In this document: positions 1-7,733 of the stretch, in pieces
How the letters are laid out: each line of letters starts with the position of its first letter
How positions within the stretch are numbered: the stretch's first letter is position 1
NCBI GenBank assembly: GCA_900756495.1
Contig: CAAEKI010000118.1
Span: forward strand, 1 to 15,001
Source of the DNA: an uncultured Oscillospiraceae bacterium
GTDB lineage: Bacteria > Bacillota > Clostridia > Oscillospirales > Oscillospiraceae
Direction: 5' to 3'
DNA: 15,001 bases
Made by a program: the position numbers and the translations under genes
The notes under the pieces: generated by a model
The model's input: only the letters and a program-made list of their open reading frames with translations
The model's database searches: none
Told to the model about the DNA's origin: nothing

Positions 1-30
1 GAACCCCTGTGATTTCAGGCAATTTTGCGC

Positions 31-59
31 TTGACTTGCTGTGCGGCCTATGATATAAT
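31..59 (+). promoter_or_regulatory. sigma-A promoter of the str operon
   Basis: The sequence shows TTGACT (31-36), a 17-bp spacer and TATAAT (54-59), with TG at 51-52 forming an extended -10. This is close to consensus and sits about 90 bp upstream of the first gene. It suggests that the L7Ae-like gene and the ribosomal/elongation-factor genes after it can be transcribed independently of whatever lies upstream, which in related genomes is usually rpoBC. The transcription start would be expected near 66. Confidence 0.85.
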
Positions 60-91
60 CCCAAATTGCGCAGGTGTGTCTGCCGCCAATA

Positions 92-119
92 GGAAAGAGG
101 AGGAAAAAGCCCTCTTTCC
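92..119 (+). promoter_or_regulatory. leader RNA hairpin
   Basis: GGAAAGAGG (92-100) pairs perfectly with CCTCTTTCC (111-119) around a 10-nt purine-rich loop. It lies inside the predicted 5' leader, 31 nt before the start codon of the L7Ae-like gene. No U-tract follows, so it is not an intrinsic terminator. Possible roles are mRNA stability, protein-mediated autoregulation or protection of the leader; none can be chosen from sequence alone. Confidence 0.5.
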
Positions 120-150
120 GTTGTGATTCAAGAGACAGGAGGCACGTGCG

Positions 151-393
151 ATGCTGAGTGAGCTTAAGGCCGGGCCCAGAGTGGTTGGGGCGAAGCAGAC
201 CCGCCGGGCCATAGACAGCGGGACCGCCGTGCAGGTATTCCTGGCCGAAGACGCAGATCCCAAGGTGACGGAGCCTGTGGAGGCTCTGTGCATCCAGCGG
301 GGTGTAAGCGTAGAGAAAATTGCCTCAATGAGGGAATTGGGTGCTGCCTGTGGCATTGCAGTGGGAGCCGCGGTAGCTGCGCTAGTCCGTTAG
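151..393 (+). CDS. rplGB: L7Ae/YbxF-like K-turn binding ribosomal protein
   Basis: This is an 80-residue protein of the L7Ae/L30e/S12e/Gadd45 family. It shows the family's RNA-binding signature GAKQTRRAI at residues 13-21 and the C-terminal ELGAACGI motif (62-69) followed by an Ala/Val-rich helix. Bacillus YbxF (RplGB), encoded just before rpsL, binds kink-turn RNA, and both position and size match here. The start is set by AGGAGG (137-142) eight bases before ATG. It is the first gene after the promoter at 31-59 and is co-directional with rpsL after an 84-bp gap. Its precise target (ribosome, RNase P, riboswitch K-turns or its own mRNA) is not established by the sequence. Confidence 0.9.
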   Translation: MLSELKAGPRVVGAKQTRRAIDSGTAVQVFLAEDADPKVTEPVEALCIQRGVSVEKIASMRELGAACGIAVGAAVAALVR

Positions 394-408
394 AGATTCA
401 TTTTTTTG

Positions 409-445
409 ATTTTAACAGAATATTTTTCCGATATTTTGTTAAAAT
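409..445 (+). repeat. AT-rich inverted repeat upstream of rpsL
   Basis: Positions 409-423 and 431-445 are complementary over 15 positions, with one G.U wobble and a 7-nt loop (ttttccg). The element fills most of the spacer between the L7Ae-like gene and rpsL and ends 19 nt before the rpsL Shine-Dalgarno. There is no U-tract after the second arm. It could be an mRNA hairpin (processing or stability site) or a symmetric protein-binding site. Confidence 0.6.
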
Positions 446-477
446 AGATATTCAAAAAGTGAGAAAGGAGGAACATT

Positions 478-900
478 ATGCCTACGTTTAACCAACTCGT
501 CCGCAAGGGCCGTGACAAGGTGACCTATAAGTCCACCTCTCCTGCCATGCAGCATGGCCTGAACACCCTGAAGAACCGCGAGACTGACCTGCCATCCCCC
601 CAGAAGAGAGGCGTGTGCACCGCTGTTCGTACCTCCACCCCGAAGAAGCCCAACTCGGCTCTGCGTAAGATCGCCCGTGTGAAGCTGACCAACGGTTACG
701 AGGTTACCGCCTATATCCCCGGTGTGGGCCACAACTTGCAGGAACACAGCGTGGTGATGATCCGCGGTGGCCGTGTCAAGGACCTGCCCGGCGTGCGTTA
801 CCACATCATCCGCGGCACTCTGGATACCCAGGGCGTGAACGGACGTATGCAGGCTCGCTCCAAGTACGGCGCCAAGCGGCCTAAGGCGGGTAAGAAGTAA
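478..900 (+). CDS. rpsL: 30S ribosomal protein S12
   Basis: S12 lies at the decoding centre of the small subunit. The 140-residue protein carries the invariant core [11 protein letters not shown] (54-64), the [10 protein letters not shown] segment (82-91) and [14 protein letters not shown] (96-109). The lysines equivalent to E. coli K43 and K88 are intact (K57 and K101), which is the streptomycin-sensitive state. Asp102, equivalent to the aspartate that RimO methylthiolates in some bacteria, is present. An insertion of roughly a dozen residues near 20-40, compared with E. coli, is usual for Firmicutes S12. AAGGAGG (465-471) precedes ATG by 6 nt. It is the second gene of the str operon. Confidence 0.98.
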   Translation: MPTFNQLVRKGRDKVTYKSTSPAMQHGLNTLKNRETDLPSPQKRGVCTAVRTSTPKKPNSALRKIARVKLTNGYEVTAYIPGVGHNLQEHSVVMIRGGRVKDLPGVRYHIIRGTLDTQGVNGRMQARSKYGAKRPKAGKK

Positions 901-939
901 ATTCCGCGAGAGCAATTACGCCCCTGCGAACCGAGAGAA

Positions 940-1075
940 TTTCTGCGCTAAATGCGCAAGGCAGTTGCCCTTGCAGAAGCGCTACCTATAGATAGGTGCG
1001 TTTCCCGCGAGGCACTGGACAAGCAGGCACTTGTCTTACACGGGGATTCCCGTGGAGGAATCTTCGAGTACCTAT
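940..1075 (+). promoter_or_regulatory. structured rpsL-rpsG intercistronic RNA
   Basis: The gap between rpsL and the true rpsG start is 204 nt and contains a chain of short hairpins. TTTCTGC (940-946) pairs with GCAGAAG (973-979). TGCGC (944-948) pairs with GCGCA (954-958). CGC plus ACCTA (980-988) pairs with TAGGT plus GCG (993-1000) with one bulged T. GACAAG (1018-1023) pairs with CTTGTC (1030-1035). CACGGG (1039-1044) pairs with CCCGTG (1049-1054) around GATT. GATTCC (1045-1050) can instead pair with GGAATC (1057-1062), excluding the previous stem. ACCTAT recurs at 1070-1075 and could compete for ATAGGT (992-997). In E. coli, S7 represses the str operon through its rpsL-rpsG intercistronic mRNA. 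A similar role here is inference, since no sequence match was tested. Confidence 0.5.
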
Positions 1076-1089
1076 GAAATCATACTATG

Positions 1090-1096
1090 AAGGAGG
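1090..1096 (+). promoter_or_regulatory. Shine-Dalgarno that sets the rpsG start
   Basis: AAGGAGG lies 8 nt before GTG at 1105. An upstream in-frame ATG at 1087 overlaps this site and would place the ribosome-binding sequence inside the coding region. GTG 1105 is therefore the start, giving the canonical [11 protein letters not shown]-terminus. Confidence 0.9.
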
Positions 1097-1104
1097 GAAG
1101 CAAA

Positions 1105-1575
1105 GTGCCCAGAAGAGGAAACGTACCCAAGCGGGAGGTTTTACCTGACCCGCTGTATAACTCCGTCCTGGTGACCAAGCTGATCAACAGCATCATGCTG
1201 GACGGCAAAAAGGGCGTGGCCCAGAAAGTGGTCTACGGTGCTTTCGATATTATCAAGGAAAAGACCGACAAGGATCCCCTGGATGTCTTTACCACCGCCC
1301 TGGAGAACATCATGCCGTCCCTGGAGGTCAAGGCCCGCCGCGTGGGCGGCGCCACCTATCAGGTGCCTATCGAGGTGCGGCCTGAGCGCCGTCAGACCCT
1401 TGGCCTGCGGTGGCTGACCAACTATTCCCGCGCCCGCAGCGAGAAGACCATGAAGGAGCGCCTGGCCGGCGAACTGATGGACGCCGCCAATAATCTGGGG
1501 TCCGCTGTCAAGAAGCGCGAGGACACCCACAAGATGGCCGAATCCAACAAGGCCTTCGCGCACTACCGCTGGTAG
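1105..1575 (+). CDS. rpsG: 30S ribosomal protein S7
   Basis: S7 nucleates assembly of the 30S head and contacts the E and P sites. The protein is 156 residues, exactly the usual bacterial length when read from GTG 1105. It shows the family signature around residues 15-35 ([16 protein letters not shown]), the VGGATYQVP segment, RWL in the middle and the conserved C-terminal AFAHYRW. In E. coli it is the translational repressor of its own operon. The preceding intergenic RNA (see 940-1075) is therefore the natural place to look for an equivalent control. fusA starts 20 nt after the stop codon, suggesting translational coupling. Confidence 0.98.
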   Translation: MPRRGNVPKREVLPDPLYNSVLVTKLINSIMLDGKKGVAQKVVYGAFDIIKEKTDKDPLDVFTTALENIMPSLEVKARRVGGATYQVPIEVRPERRQTLGLRWLTNYSRARSEKTMKERLAGELMDAANNLGSAVKKREDTHKMAESNKAFAHYRW

Positions 1576-1595
1576 GTTATAAGGAGTTATTAGTT

Positions 1596-3704
1596 ATGCC
1601 TAGGAAAGTATCCTTAGAGAACACCCGGAACATCGGCATCATGGCCCACATTGACGCGGGCAAGACGACCACGACCGAGCGTATCCTCTATTATACCGGC
1701 GTCAACTACAAGATTGGCGAGACTCACGACGGTACCGCCACCATGGACTGGATGGCCCAGGAGCAGGAGCGCGGCATTACCATCACCTCCGCCGCCACCA
1801 CCTGCTATTGGAAGGGGACCAAGGACCAGTTCCCCCAGACCCGGATCAACATCATCGACACGCCGGGTCACGTGGACTTCACCGTCGAGGTGGAGCGCTC
1901 CCTGCGCGTGCTGGACGGCAGTGTGACCGTTATGTGCGCCAAGGGCGGTGTGGAGCCGCAGTCTGAGACGGTATGGCGCCAGGCTGACCACTATAAGGTC
2001 CCCCGCATGATCTATGTCAATAAGATGGACATCATGGGCGCCGACTTTTACAACGTGCTCAATATGATCCATGACCGCCTTAAGTGCAACGCCGTTCCCA
2101 TCCAGCTTCCCATCGGATCCGAGGAGACCTTCAAGGGGATCATCGACCTGGTGGAGATGGATGCCGACGTATACTATGACGATCTGGGCAAGGACATGCG
2201 TGTGGAGCCCATCCCTGAGGACATGATGGAGCTGGCCCAGGAGTACCGTACCAAGCTCATCGACGCCTGCGCCGACCTGGACGATGAGATTATGGAACTG
2301 GCCCTGGAGGAGAAGGAGATCCCCTGTGAGCTCATCCGGAAGGCTCTGCGCAAGGGCACCATTGAGAACCTGCTGGTTCCCGTGACCTGCGGAACGTCCT
2401 ACAAGAACAAGGGCGTGCAGAAGCTGCTGGACGCCATCGTGGATTATATGCCCTCTCCCTTGGACATCCCCGCCATCAAGGGCGTGAATCCGGACACTGA
2501 GGAGGAGGACGAGCGCCCCGCTTCCGACGACGCCCCCTTCTCCGCCTTGGCGTTCAAGATTGCCACCGATCCCTTCGTAGGCCGGCTGTCCTTTATCCGA
2601 GTCTACTCCGGTGTGCTGAATACCGGTACCGCCGTGCTCAACTCCACCAAGAAGCAGAAGGAGCGCATCGGCCGTATTCTGCAGATGCACGCCAACCACC
2701 GAGAGGACATTGAGACGGTGTACTCCGGCGATATCGCCGCCGTTATCGGACTGAAGAATTCCACCACCGGCGACACTCTGTGCGACGAGAAGCACCCCGT
2801 TATTCTGGAGTCCATGGAGTTCCCCGAGCCCGTTATCCGCGTGGCTATCGAGCCCAAGACCAAGGCCGGCCAGGAAAAGATGGGCGTCGCCCTCATGAAG
2901 CTGGCTGAGGAGGATCCCACCTTCAAGACCTACACCGACGATGAGACCGGTCAGACCATCATTGCCGGCATGGGCGAGCTCCATCTGGAGATTATCGTGG
3001 ACCGTCTGCTCCGCGAGTACAAGGTGGAGGCCAACGTGGGCGCACCCCAGGTGGCCTATAAGGAGACCATTAAGAAGTCCGTCGAGCAGGATACCAAGTA
3101 TGCCCGTCAGTCCGGCGGCAAGGGCCAGTACGGCCATGTCCGTATCACGGTGGAGCCCAACGAGTCTGGAAAGGGCTATGAGTTCCTCAATGAGATCACC
3201 GGCGGCGTGATTCCCAAGGAGTATATCCCCGCGGTGGACGCCGGTATCCAGGGTGCCATGCAGGCCGGCGTTCTGGCTGGTTACCCCGTGGTGGACGTGA
3301 AGGTACACCTGACCTTCGGCTCCTACCATGAGGTGGACTCCTCCGAAATGGCCTTTAAGATTGCCGGTTCTATGGCCTTCAAAGAGGCCTGCCGCAAGGC
3401 CAATCCCATCCTTCTGGAACCCATCATGAAGGTAGACGTCATCGTCCCCTCCGACTATATGGGCGATGTCATCGGCGATTTGAACAGCCGCCGCGGACAG
3501 ATCCAGGGCATGGAGTCCCGCCCCGGCGCCGAGGCCATTCACGCGCTGGTGCCCCTCTCCGAAATGTTCGGCTACGCCACCGACCTGCGGTCCCGTACGC
3601 AGGGCCGCGGCCAGTACTCCATGGAGCCTCACAGCTACGTGGAGATCCCCAAGAACATCGCGGAGAAAATTATCGCCGAGCGCGGCCGCGGCAACGCGGA
3701 ATAA
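1596..3704 (+). CDS. fusA: elongation factor G
   Basis: EF-G is the GTPase that drives ribosomal translocation and, with RRF, recycling. The 702-residue protein has full length and all G-domain motifs. G1 is AHIDAGKTT at 17-25, G2 is the RGITITSAA region at 59-67, G3 is DTPGH at 88-92 with the catalytic His92, and G4 is NKMD at 142-145. The CGTSYKNKG segment near 263 ends the G domain. Domains II-V follow to the [13 protein letters not shown] C-terminus. AAGGAG (1581-1586) precedes ATG by 9 nt. Codon use is strongly biased to C/G-ending codons, as expected for a highly expressed gene. No truncation or fusion is seen. Confidence 0.98.
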   Translation: MPRKVSLENTRNIGIMAHIDAGKTTTTERILYYTGVNYKIGETHDGTATMDWMAQEQERGITITSAATTCYWKGTKDQFPQTRINIIDTPGHVDFTVEVERSLRVLDGSVTVMCAKGGVEPQSETVWRQADHYKVPRMIYVNKMDIMGADFYNVLNMIHDRLKCNAVPIQLPIGSEETFKGIIDLVEMDADVYYDDLGKDMRVEPIPEDMMELAQEYRTKLIDACADLDDEIMELALEEKEIPCELIRKALRKGTIENLLVPVTCGTSYKNKGVQKLLDAIVDYMPSPLDIPAIKGVNPDTEEEDERPASDDAPFSALAFKIATDPFVGRLSFIRVYSGVLNTGTAVLNSTKKQKERIGRILQMHANHREDIETVYSGDIAAVIGLKNSTTGDTLCDEKHPVILESMEFPEPVIRVAIEPKTKAGQEKMGVALMKLAEEDPTFKTYTDDETGQTIIAGMGELHLEIIVDRLLREYKVEANVGAPQVAYKETIKKSVEQDTKYARQSGGKGQYGHVRITVEPNESGKGYEFLNEITGGVIPKEYIPAVDAGIQGAMQAGVLAGYPVVDVKVHLTFGSYHEVDSSEMAFKIAGSMAFKEACRKANPILLEPIMKVDVIVPSDYMGDVIGDLNSRRGQIQGMESRPGAEAIHALVPLSEMFGYATDLRSRTQGRGQYSMEPHSYVEIPKNIAEKIIAERGRGNAE

Positions 3705-3709
3705 AGGTA

Positions 3710-3738
3710 TTGCAATTTCCGGTTTTTTGCTATAAAAT
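3710..3738 (+). promoter_or_regulatory. probable internal promoter for tuf
   Basis: TTGCAA (3710-3715) and TAAAAT (3733-3738) are separated by 17 bp, with TGC directly before TATAAA at 3731 as a possible extended -10. It lies in the 102-bp gap between fusA and tuf. A separate tuf promoter fits the higher cellular demand for EF-Tu than for EF-G. No terminator was seen in the gap, so tuf is probably also reached by read-through from the operon promoter. Confidence 0.55.
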
Positions 3739-3806
3739 ATTCTCGCATTTCCCTATACAATCAAATCACACGACTTTACACGTGTATTTAAGGAGGATAA
3801 CCAAAC

Positions 3807-5012
<1,206 letters not shown>

Positions 5013-5026
5013 TTAGCGCACAGAGA

Positions 5027-5059
5027 GAGGCGGCTCCATAAGGGGCCGCCTCTTGTTAT
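5027..5059 (+). terminator. intrinsic terminator of tuf (first)
   Basis: GAGGCGGCTCC (5027-5037) pairs with GGGGCCGCCTC (5042-5052) around ATAA, including one T.G pair, for 11 bp. TTGTTAT follows as a moderate U-tract. It starts 14 nt after the tuf stop codon and should end the str-tuf transcript. Confidence 0.88.
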
Positions 5060-5064
5060 AGAGC

Positions 5065-5109
5065 CGTACCGTTGGCCCCAGTGTTGTTATCGACATCGGC
5101 GAAGCCTAA
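5065..5109 (+). pseudogene. tuf: untranslated remnant of the tuf C-terminal end
   Basis: Read in the tuf frame this stretch encodes RTVGPSVVIDIGEA followed by TAA, against [17 protein letters not shown] at the end of tuf (4968-5012). Three of 14 residues differ. It has no start codon or ribosome site, and an in-frame TAG sits just upstream at 5059-5061, so it cannot be expressed as a protein. It is sandwiched between two terminators. Either a 97-bp tandem duplication produced it, or it is what remains of a second tandem tuf gene after deletion. The sequence alone does not separate these. Confidence 0.88.
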
Positions 5110-5125
5110 TCAGCATATCCAATCA

Positions 5126-5160
5126 GAGGCGATCCCGGAAGGGATCGCCTTTTGATTTGC
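5126..5160 (+). terminator. second intrinsic terminator after the tuf remnant
   Basis: GAGGCGATCCC (5126-5136) pairs with GGGATCGCCTT (5141-5151) around a GGAA tetraloop, followed by TTTTGATTT. Compared with the first terminator, a G-C and a C-G pair have become A-T and T-A, so the stem is preserved by covariation. It probably acts as a back-up stop for the highly transcribed str operon. Confidence 0.9.
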
Positions 5161-5247
5161 GGCCGCCCCAAGCGCCGTCAAATATTTCCGGAGCAAAAGT
5201 CTCAGCGCAGGCGGAATTCACTTCTGCCGGACATGGCAAAGAGCGCA

Positions 5248-5282
5248 GGTGCCCTGTGATTCCAGCAGTTCTGCAGGGCACC
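5248..5282. repeat. inverted repeat in the tuf-mscS gap
   Basis: GGTGCCCTG (5248-5256) and CAGGGCACC (5274-5282) form a perfect 9-bp stem with a 17-nt loop. No U-tract follows on either strand. The surrounding stretch 5161-5383 has no convincing reading frame on either strand. Function unknown. Confidence 0.5.
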
Positions 5283-5328
5283 GCAATCTGCATTGGTAAT
5301 GAAAAGATGTTGATCGATTGAGCGCACA

Positions 5329-5361
5329 AACAGCGGCAGTACGATACGTGCTGCCGCTGTT
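5329..5361. repeat. strong 15-bp hairpin in the tuf-mscS gap
   Basis: AACAGCGGCAGTACG (5329-5343) pairs with CGTGCTGCCGCTGTT (5347-5361), 15 bp with one wobble and a 3-nt loop. It ends 43 bp before the -35 element of mscS. No run of T follows on either strand, so it is not a standard intrinsic terminator. It may be the end of a small transcript, a processing site or a remnant palindrome. Confidence 0.6.
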
Positions 5362-5403
5362 GAAGGCATTTCATTACATTTATTTGACAAAACCCGGCGG
5401 TAT

Positions 5404-5432
5404 TTGCATCTCTGCATATCCTATGCTATAAT
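5404..5432 (+). promoter_or_regulatory. sigma-A promoter of the mscS cluster
   Basis: TTGCAT (5404-5409), a 17-bp spacer and a perfect TATAAT (5427-5432) preceded by TGC (extended -10) lie 33 bp before the mscS start. A consensus TTGACA at 5384-5389 is 37 bp from the -10 and is too far to be used with it. Confidence 0.8.
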
Positions 5433-5464
5433 ATCTTTAATTCATATTTAAAGGGGGAGACTTA

Positions 5465-6325
5465 ATGTCCTCAAGCGTGACCGAGACCCTGGGGCAGGTT
5501 GCGGAAGAGAGCGGCATAGTTGATGCGTTTGCCCCGGTATTCGCGAATTTGACCTTGCAAAAGCTCTTATACATTGGAATCCTGATTGTTGTCTGCATTG
5601 TGGTTGTCAGGCTGCTGCTGAGACTGGTGAATCGCTTTCTTACCAAGGGAAAGGTGGAGCCCAGCCTGCATGCCTTTGTCCGCACGGCTGCTAAAATTGT
5701 ACTGTGGTTTTTGGCGGTCATTGTTATAGCAGGCTCCCTCGGAGTCAATATTTCGTCTCTGGTAGCGGTTCTGGGCGTTGTCGGCTTGGCTATTTCTCTG
5801 GCGATTCAAGGGAGCCTTTCCAATCTGGCGGGTGGTATCCAGATCCTGATGTCGAAGCCCTTCAGAGTGGGAGAATATATTCAGGCCAACGGCATTGAGG
5901 GAACTGTGGAGGAGATCAGCCTGGTTCACACAAAGGTGAGAACAGTGGACAATAAGCTGGTTTACATTCCAAACAGTGAGATGTCCTCCGCGAAGGTGAC
6001 GAATTACACGACTGAGCCGCAGCGGCGGGTGGATTTGACTTTTACCGCTTCTTATGACGCGCCGCCGGAGAAGGTCAAACAGACCATTCGGACAGTCATT
6101 GGGGCCCATCCGAAAGCTCTGCATACTCCGGAGCCGTTTGTGCGGGTCAGTGCGTACAAGGACAGCAGCGTGGAATATGCCGTCCGTGTGTGGTGCGATA
6201 CCAAGGACTATTGGGAGCTCCATTTTGATCTGCTGGAGCAGGTCAAAGAGGCGTTTGATCAGAATGGCATAGAAATGACGTATCCTCATCTCAACGTGCA
6301 TATGGTAAGAAGTGAAGATGAGTAG
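5465..6325 (+). CDS. mscS: MscS-family mechanosensitive channel
   Basis: This 286-residue membrane protein should open under membrane tension to release solutes after hypo-osmotic shock. Membrane segments lie at about 32-54 and 73-93. The pore-lining TM3 lies at 97-129, with the Gly/Ala/Ser pattern typical of MscS (VVGLAISLAIQGSLSNLAGG). It is followed by the beta-domain entry KPFRVGEYI (131-139) and the conserved DNKLVYIPNSEM (162-173). The cytoplasmic alpha/beta domain runs to the end. Length fits the compact three-TM MscS type. A GGGGGAG ribosome site precedes ATG, and a strong promoter lies at 5404-5432. Two small membrane-protein genes follow in the same direction at short spacing, probably one operon. 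Confidence 0.93.
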   Translation: MSSSVTETLGQVAEESGIVDAFAPVFANLTLQKLLYIGILIVVCIVVVRLLLRLVNRFLTKGKVEPSLHAFVRTAAKIVLWFLAVIVIAGSLGVNISSLVAVLGVVGLAISLAIQGSLSNLAGGIQILMSKPFRVGEYIQANGIEGTVEEISLVHTKVRTVDNKLVYIPNSEMSSAKVTNYTTEPQRRVDLTFTASYDAPPEKVKQTIRTVIGAHPKALHTPEPFVRVSAYKDSSVEYAVRVWCDTKDYWELHFDLLEQVKEAFDQNGIEMTYPHLNVHMVRSEDE

Positions 6326-6329
6326 TGGT

Positions 6330-6353
6330 ATTCTCCGGTGGGAACCGGTGAAT
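6330..6353 (+). repeat. hairpin after mscS
   Basis: Positions 6330-6339 and 6344-6353 pair over 10 positions with a single T:T mismatch around the loop GGGA. It begins 5 nt after the mscS stop. No U-tract follows, so it looks like an intercistronic stability or processing hairpin rather than a terminator. Confidence 0.5.
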
Positions 6354-6397
6354 ATAGAAACAATATGAAATGTGTGTGAGAAAGGAGTTCGGAGCGT

Positions 6398-6925
6398 ATG
6401 TCTGAACAATATACTTTGGCGGGCCAGGGACTAAAGAAGGTCTTCATTGGCCAGATCCTCTGCATCTTTGCGTTGATTCCTATTGTTGGCGCTATTTTGG
6501 CTGTGATTGGCTATGTTTTTCATATGCTGGGGCTGAATACCGCCTCCAAGACGCATCCAGGGTTTAAGACGGCGTTTACAGTTGCCATTGCAAGCCTGGT
6601 TGTGGCCATCCTCAGTATTTTTCTGCCCTTCCTGAGCGTCGTCACTACAATCCTTGGCCTGGTGGAGTGCTACTACATTTGTACGACTTCCTCTGAGATG
6701 CTGAGCTCCAAGGGGGATGCTACTCTAGCCGCGACGGGGCTGAGCGTATGGAAGATGTATATGATCTGCATCATCGTTGTGGTTGTCTGCACGATCCTGG
6801 CGTTCGTTCCCATTTTAGGTATCCTGGCTGCCATTGTCTTGGTGATTGCCAGTATCGTACTGATTGTGGCCGGAATCAGGTATATCATTTTTATTTACAA
6901 GGCCCAGGAGTCTCTCCAGATATAA
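6398..6925 (+). CDS. multi-pass membrane protein, MSEQY paralog 1
   Basis: The 175-residue protein is mostly hydrophobic, and I do not recognise the family. Likely membrane spans are about 16-46 (possibly a re-entrant pair), 58-96 and 119-166, with short charged loops at 47-57 (SKTHPGFK) and 97-118. It is clearly paralogous to the next gene. Both start MSEQY, keep GxGLxxVFxG, have a PGxxTAF loop, a VExYxIC segment ending the second hydrophobic block, an LAxxGxxxWKxY linker and a QExL C-terminus. AAAGGAG (6381-6387) precedes ATG by 10 nt, and it lies 72 nt after mscS. Codons are more often T-ending than in the str genes. A role linked to the channel is inferred only from proximity. Confidence 0.85.
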   Translation: MSEQYTLAGQGLKKVFIGQILCIFALIPIVGAILAVIGYVFHMLGLNTASKTHPGFKTAFTVAIASLVVAILSIFLPFLSVVTTILGLVECYYICTTSSEMLSSKGDATLAATGLSVWKMYMICIIVVVVCTILAFVPILGILAAIVLVIASIVLIVAGIRYIIFIYKAQESLQI

Positions 6926-6961
6926 ATTGAATCTGCATATACCGAAAGGAACAGGAAAAGC

Positions 6962-7501
6962 ATGTCTGAACAGTATCAGGTGGTTGGCAAGGGGCTAAGG
7001 TTTGTCTTTTTTGGCGAGGTTGTCGCTATTATTGCCCTCTTTCTCAGCCGGCTCTCTATCATCGGTCCCATACTGTCGGCCCTTGCACAGGTTTTGGTCC
7101 TGGTAGGACTGTATACGGCCGGAAAGGCGAATCCAGGACTTCGAACGGCCTTTTTGGTTGCGATGGTTAATCTCGTGGTTGCTGTCATTACCATCTTCTT
7201 GCCGTTTGCGACCGCGTTGAGCACTCTGCTGAAGGCGGTGGAGGTCTATTTTATCTGCAGCAGGACAGCAGAGTTGCTGACTGAAAAGGAAAATAAGCGC
7301 CTGGCCAGCCGGGGGCAGAAACTGTGGAAGGTATATGTGGGCTGTGTTGTTGTGGCCATGGCCTGTATGGCACTCTCTCAAGTCCCTGTTCTGGGGTTAA
7401 TCGCTGCCGTCGTGATTGCTGTTGCAGCAGTGGTAATGGTTGTAGCCTATATCATATATCTGATGTTTCTCTTCCAATCTCAGGAGGCTTTGCTCCAGTA
7501 G
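6962..7501 (+). CDS. multi-pass membrane protein, MSEQY paralog 2
   Basis: The 179-residue hydrophobic protein is a tandem duplicate of the preceding one and diverged from it along its whole length. It keeps MSEQY, GKGLRFVFFG (9-18), NPGLRTAF (57-64), VEVYFIC (93-99), LWKVYVGC (121-128) and QSQEAL near the end. Hydrophobic blocks lie at about 15-54, 63-99 and 122-170. It starts 36 nt after the first paralog, with AAAGGA (6945-6950) as ribosome site. It carries no signal peptide, cysteine motif or recognisable enzymatic residues. The function is unknown. A hetero-oligomeric membrane complex of the two paralogs is possible but not shown. Confidence 0.85.
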   Translation: MSEQYQVVGKGLRFVFFGEVVAIIALFLSRLSIIGPILSALAQVLVLVGLYTAGKANPGLRTAFLVAMVNLVVAVITIFLPFATALSTLLKAVEVYFICSRTAELLTEKENKRLASRGQKLWKVYVGCVVVAMACMALSQVPVLGLIAAVVIAVAAVVMVVAYIIYLMFLFQSQEALLQ

Positions 7502-7505
7502 GCAA

Positions 7506-7549
7506 CAAGCCCCACAGCGGCATATCAAAATATGCCGCTGTGGGGCTTG
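7506..7549. terminator. perfect 20-bp hairpin after the mscS cluster
   Basis: Positions 7506-7525 are the exact reverse complement of 7530-7549, with only CAAA in the loop. It begins 5 bp after the stop of the second membrane-protein gene, the usual place for a terminator. Neither strand has a U-tract after the stem (AAGAAATATG on the plus strand). It may terminate by another route or stabilise the 3' end. The stretch 7550-7699 after it holds no gene I can support. Confidence 0.6.
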
Positions 7550-7699
7550 AAGAAATATGATGCGCGCTGATCTGCGAAAGCATGAGGCGCCTCTTTGCGT
7601 GCGGGATGAGAACTCCTGCAATATATAAGGGTACTATTTTCGCCGTGTATGTCCCTGGAAATAGCGCCTGATCCCACAGTGTCCAGAGCAGCAAAACAG

Positions 7700-7733
7700 C
7701 GCGGCGCTCAAATGAGCGCCGCGTTTCTCTTTC
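7700..7733. terminator. bidirectional terminator before the DUF4830 gene end
   Basis: CGCGGCGCTC (7700-7709) pairs with GAGCGCCGCG (7714-7723) around AAAT. On the plus strand TTTCTCTTT follows. On the minus strand CTGTTTTG follows the stem just after the end of the reverse-strand gene. It therefore fits as the terminator of that gene and as a stop for plus-strand read-through from the mscS cluster. Confidence 0.75.

Noticed and set aside
1036..1076. tRNA-like TTCGAGT segment in the rpsL-rpsG gap
   Set aside because: No T-arm stem, acceptor stem or CCA-type end can be formed around it.
1614..3632. Long reverse-strand open frames opposite fusA, tuf and the M23 gene
   Set aside because: They mirror the strongly codon-biased forward genes, have low-complexity His/Gly/Leu-rich translations and lack ribosome sites.
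5384..5389. TTGACA as the -35 of the mscS promoter
   Set aside because: It is 37 bp from the only good TATAAT. TTGCAT at 5404-5409 gives the proper 17-bp spacing.
5123..5417. Reverse-strand small proteins in the tuf-mscS gap
   Set aside because: Two overlapping frames run through terminator and hairpin sequence, with Cys/Arg-rich translations and no ribosome site.
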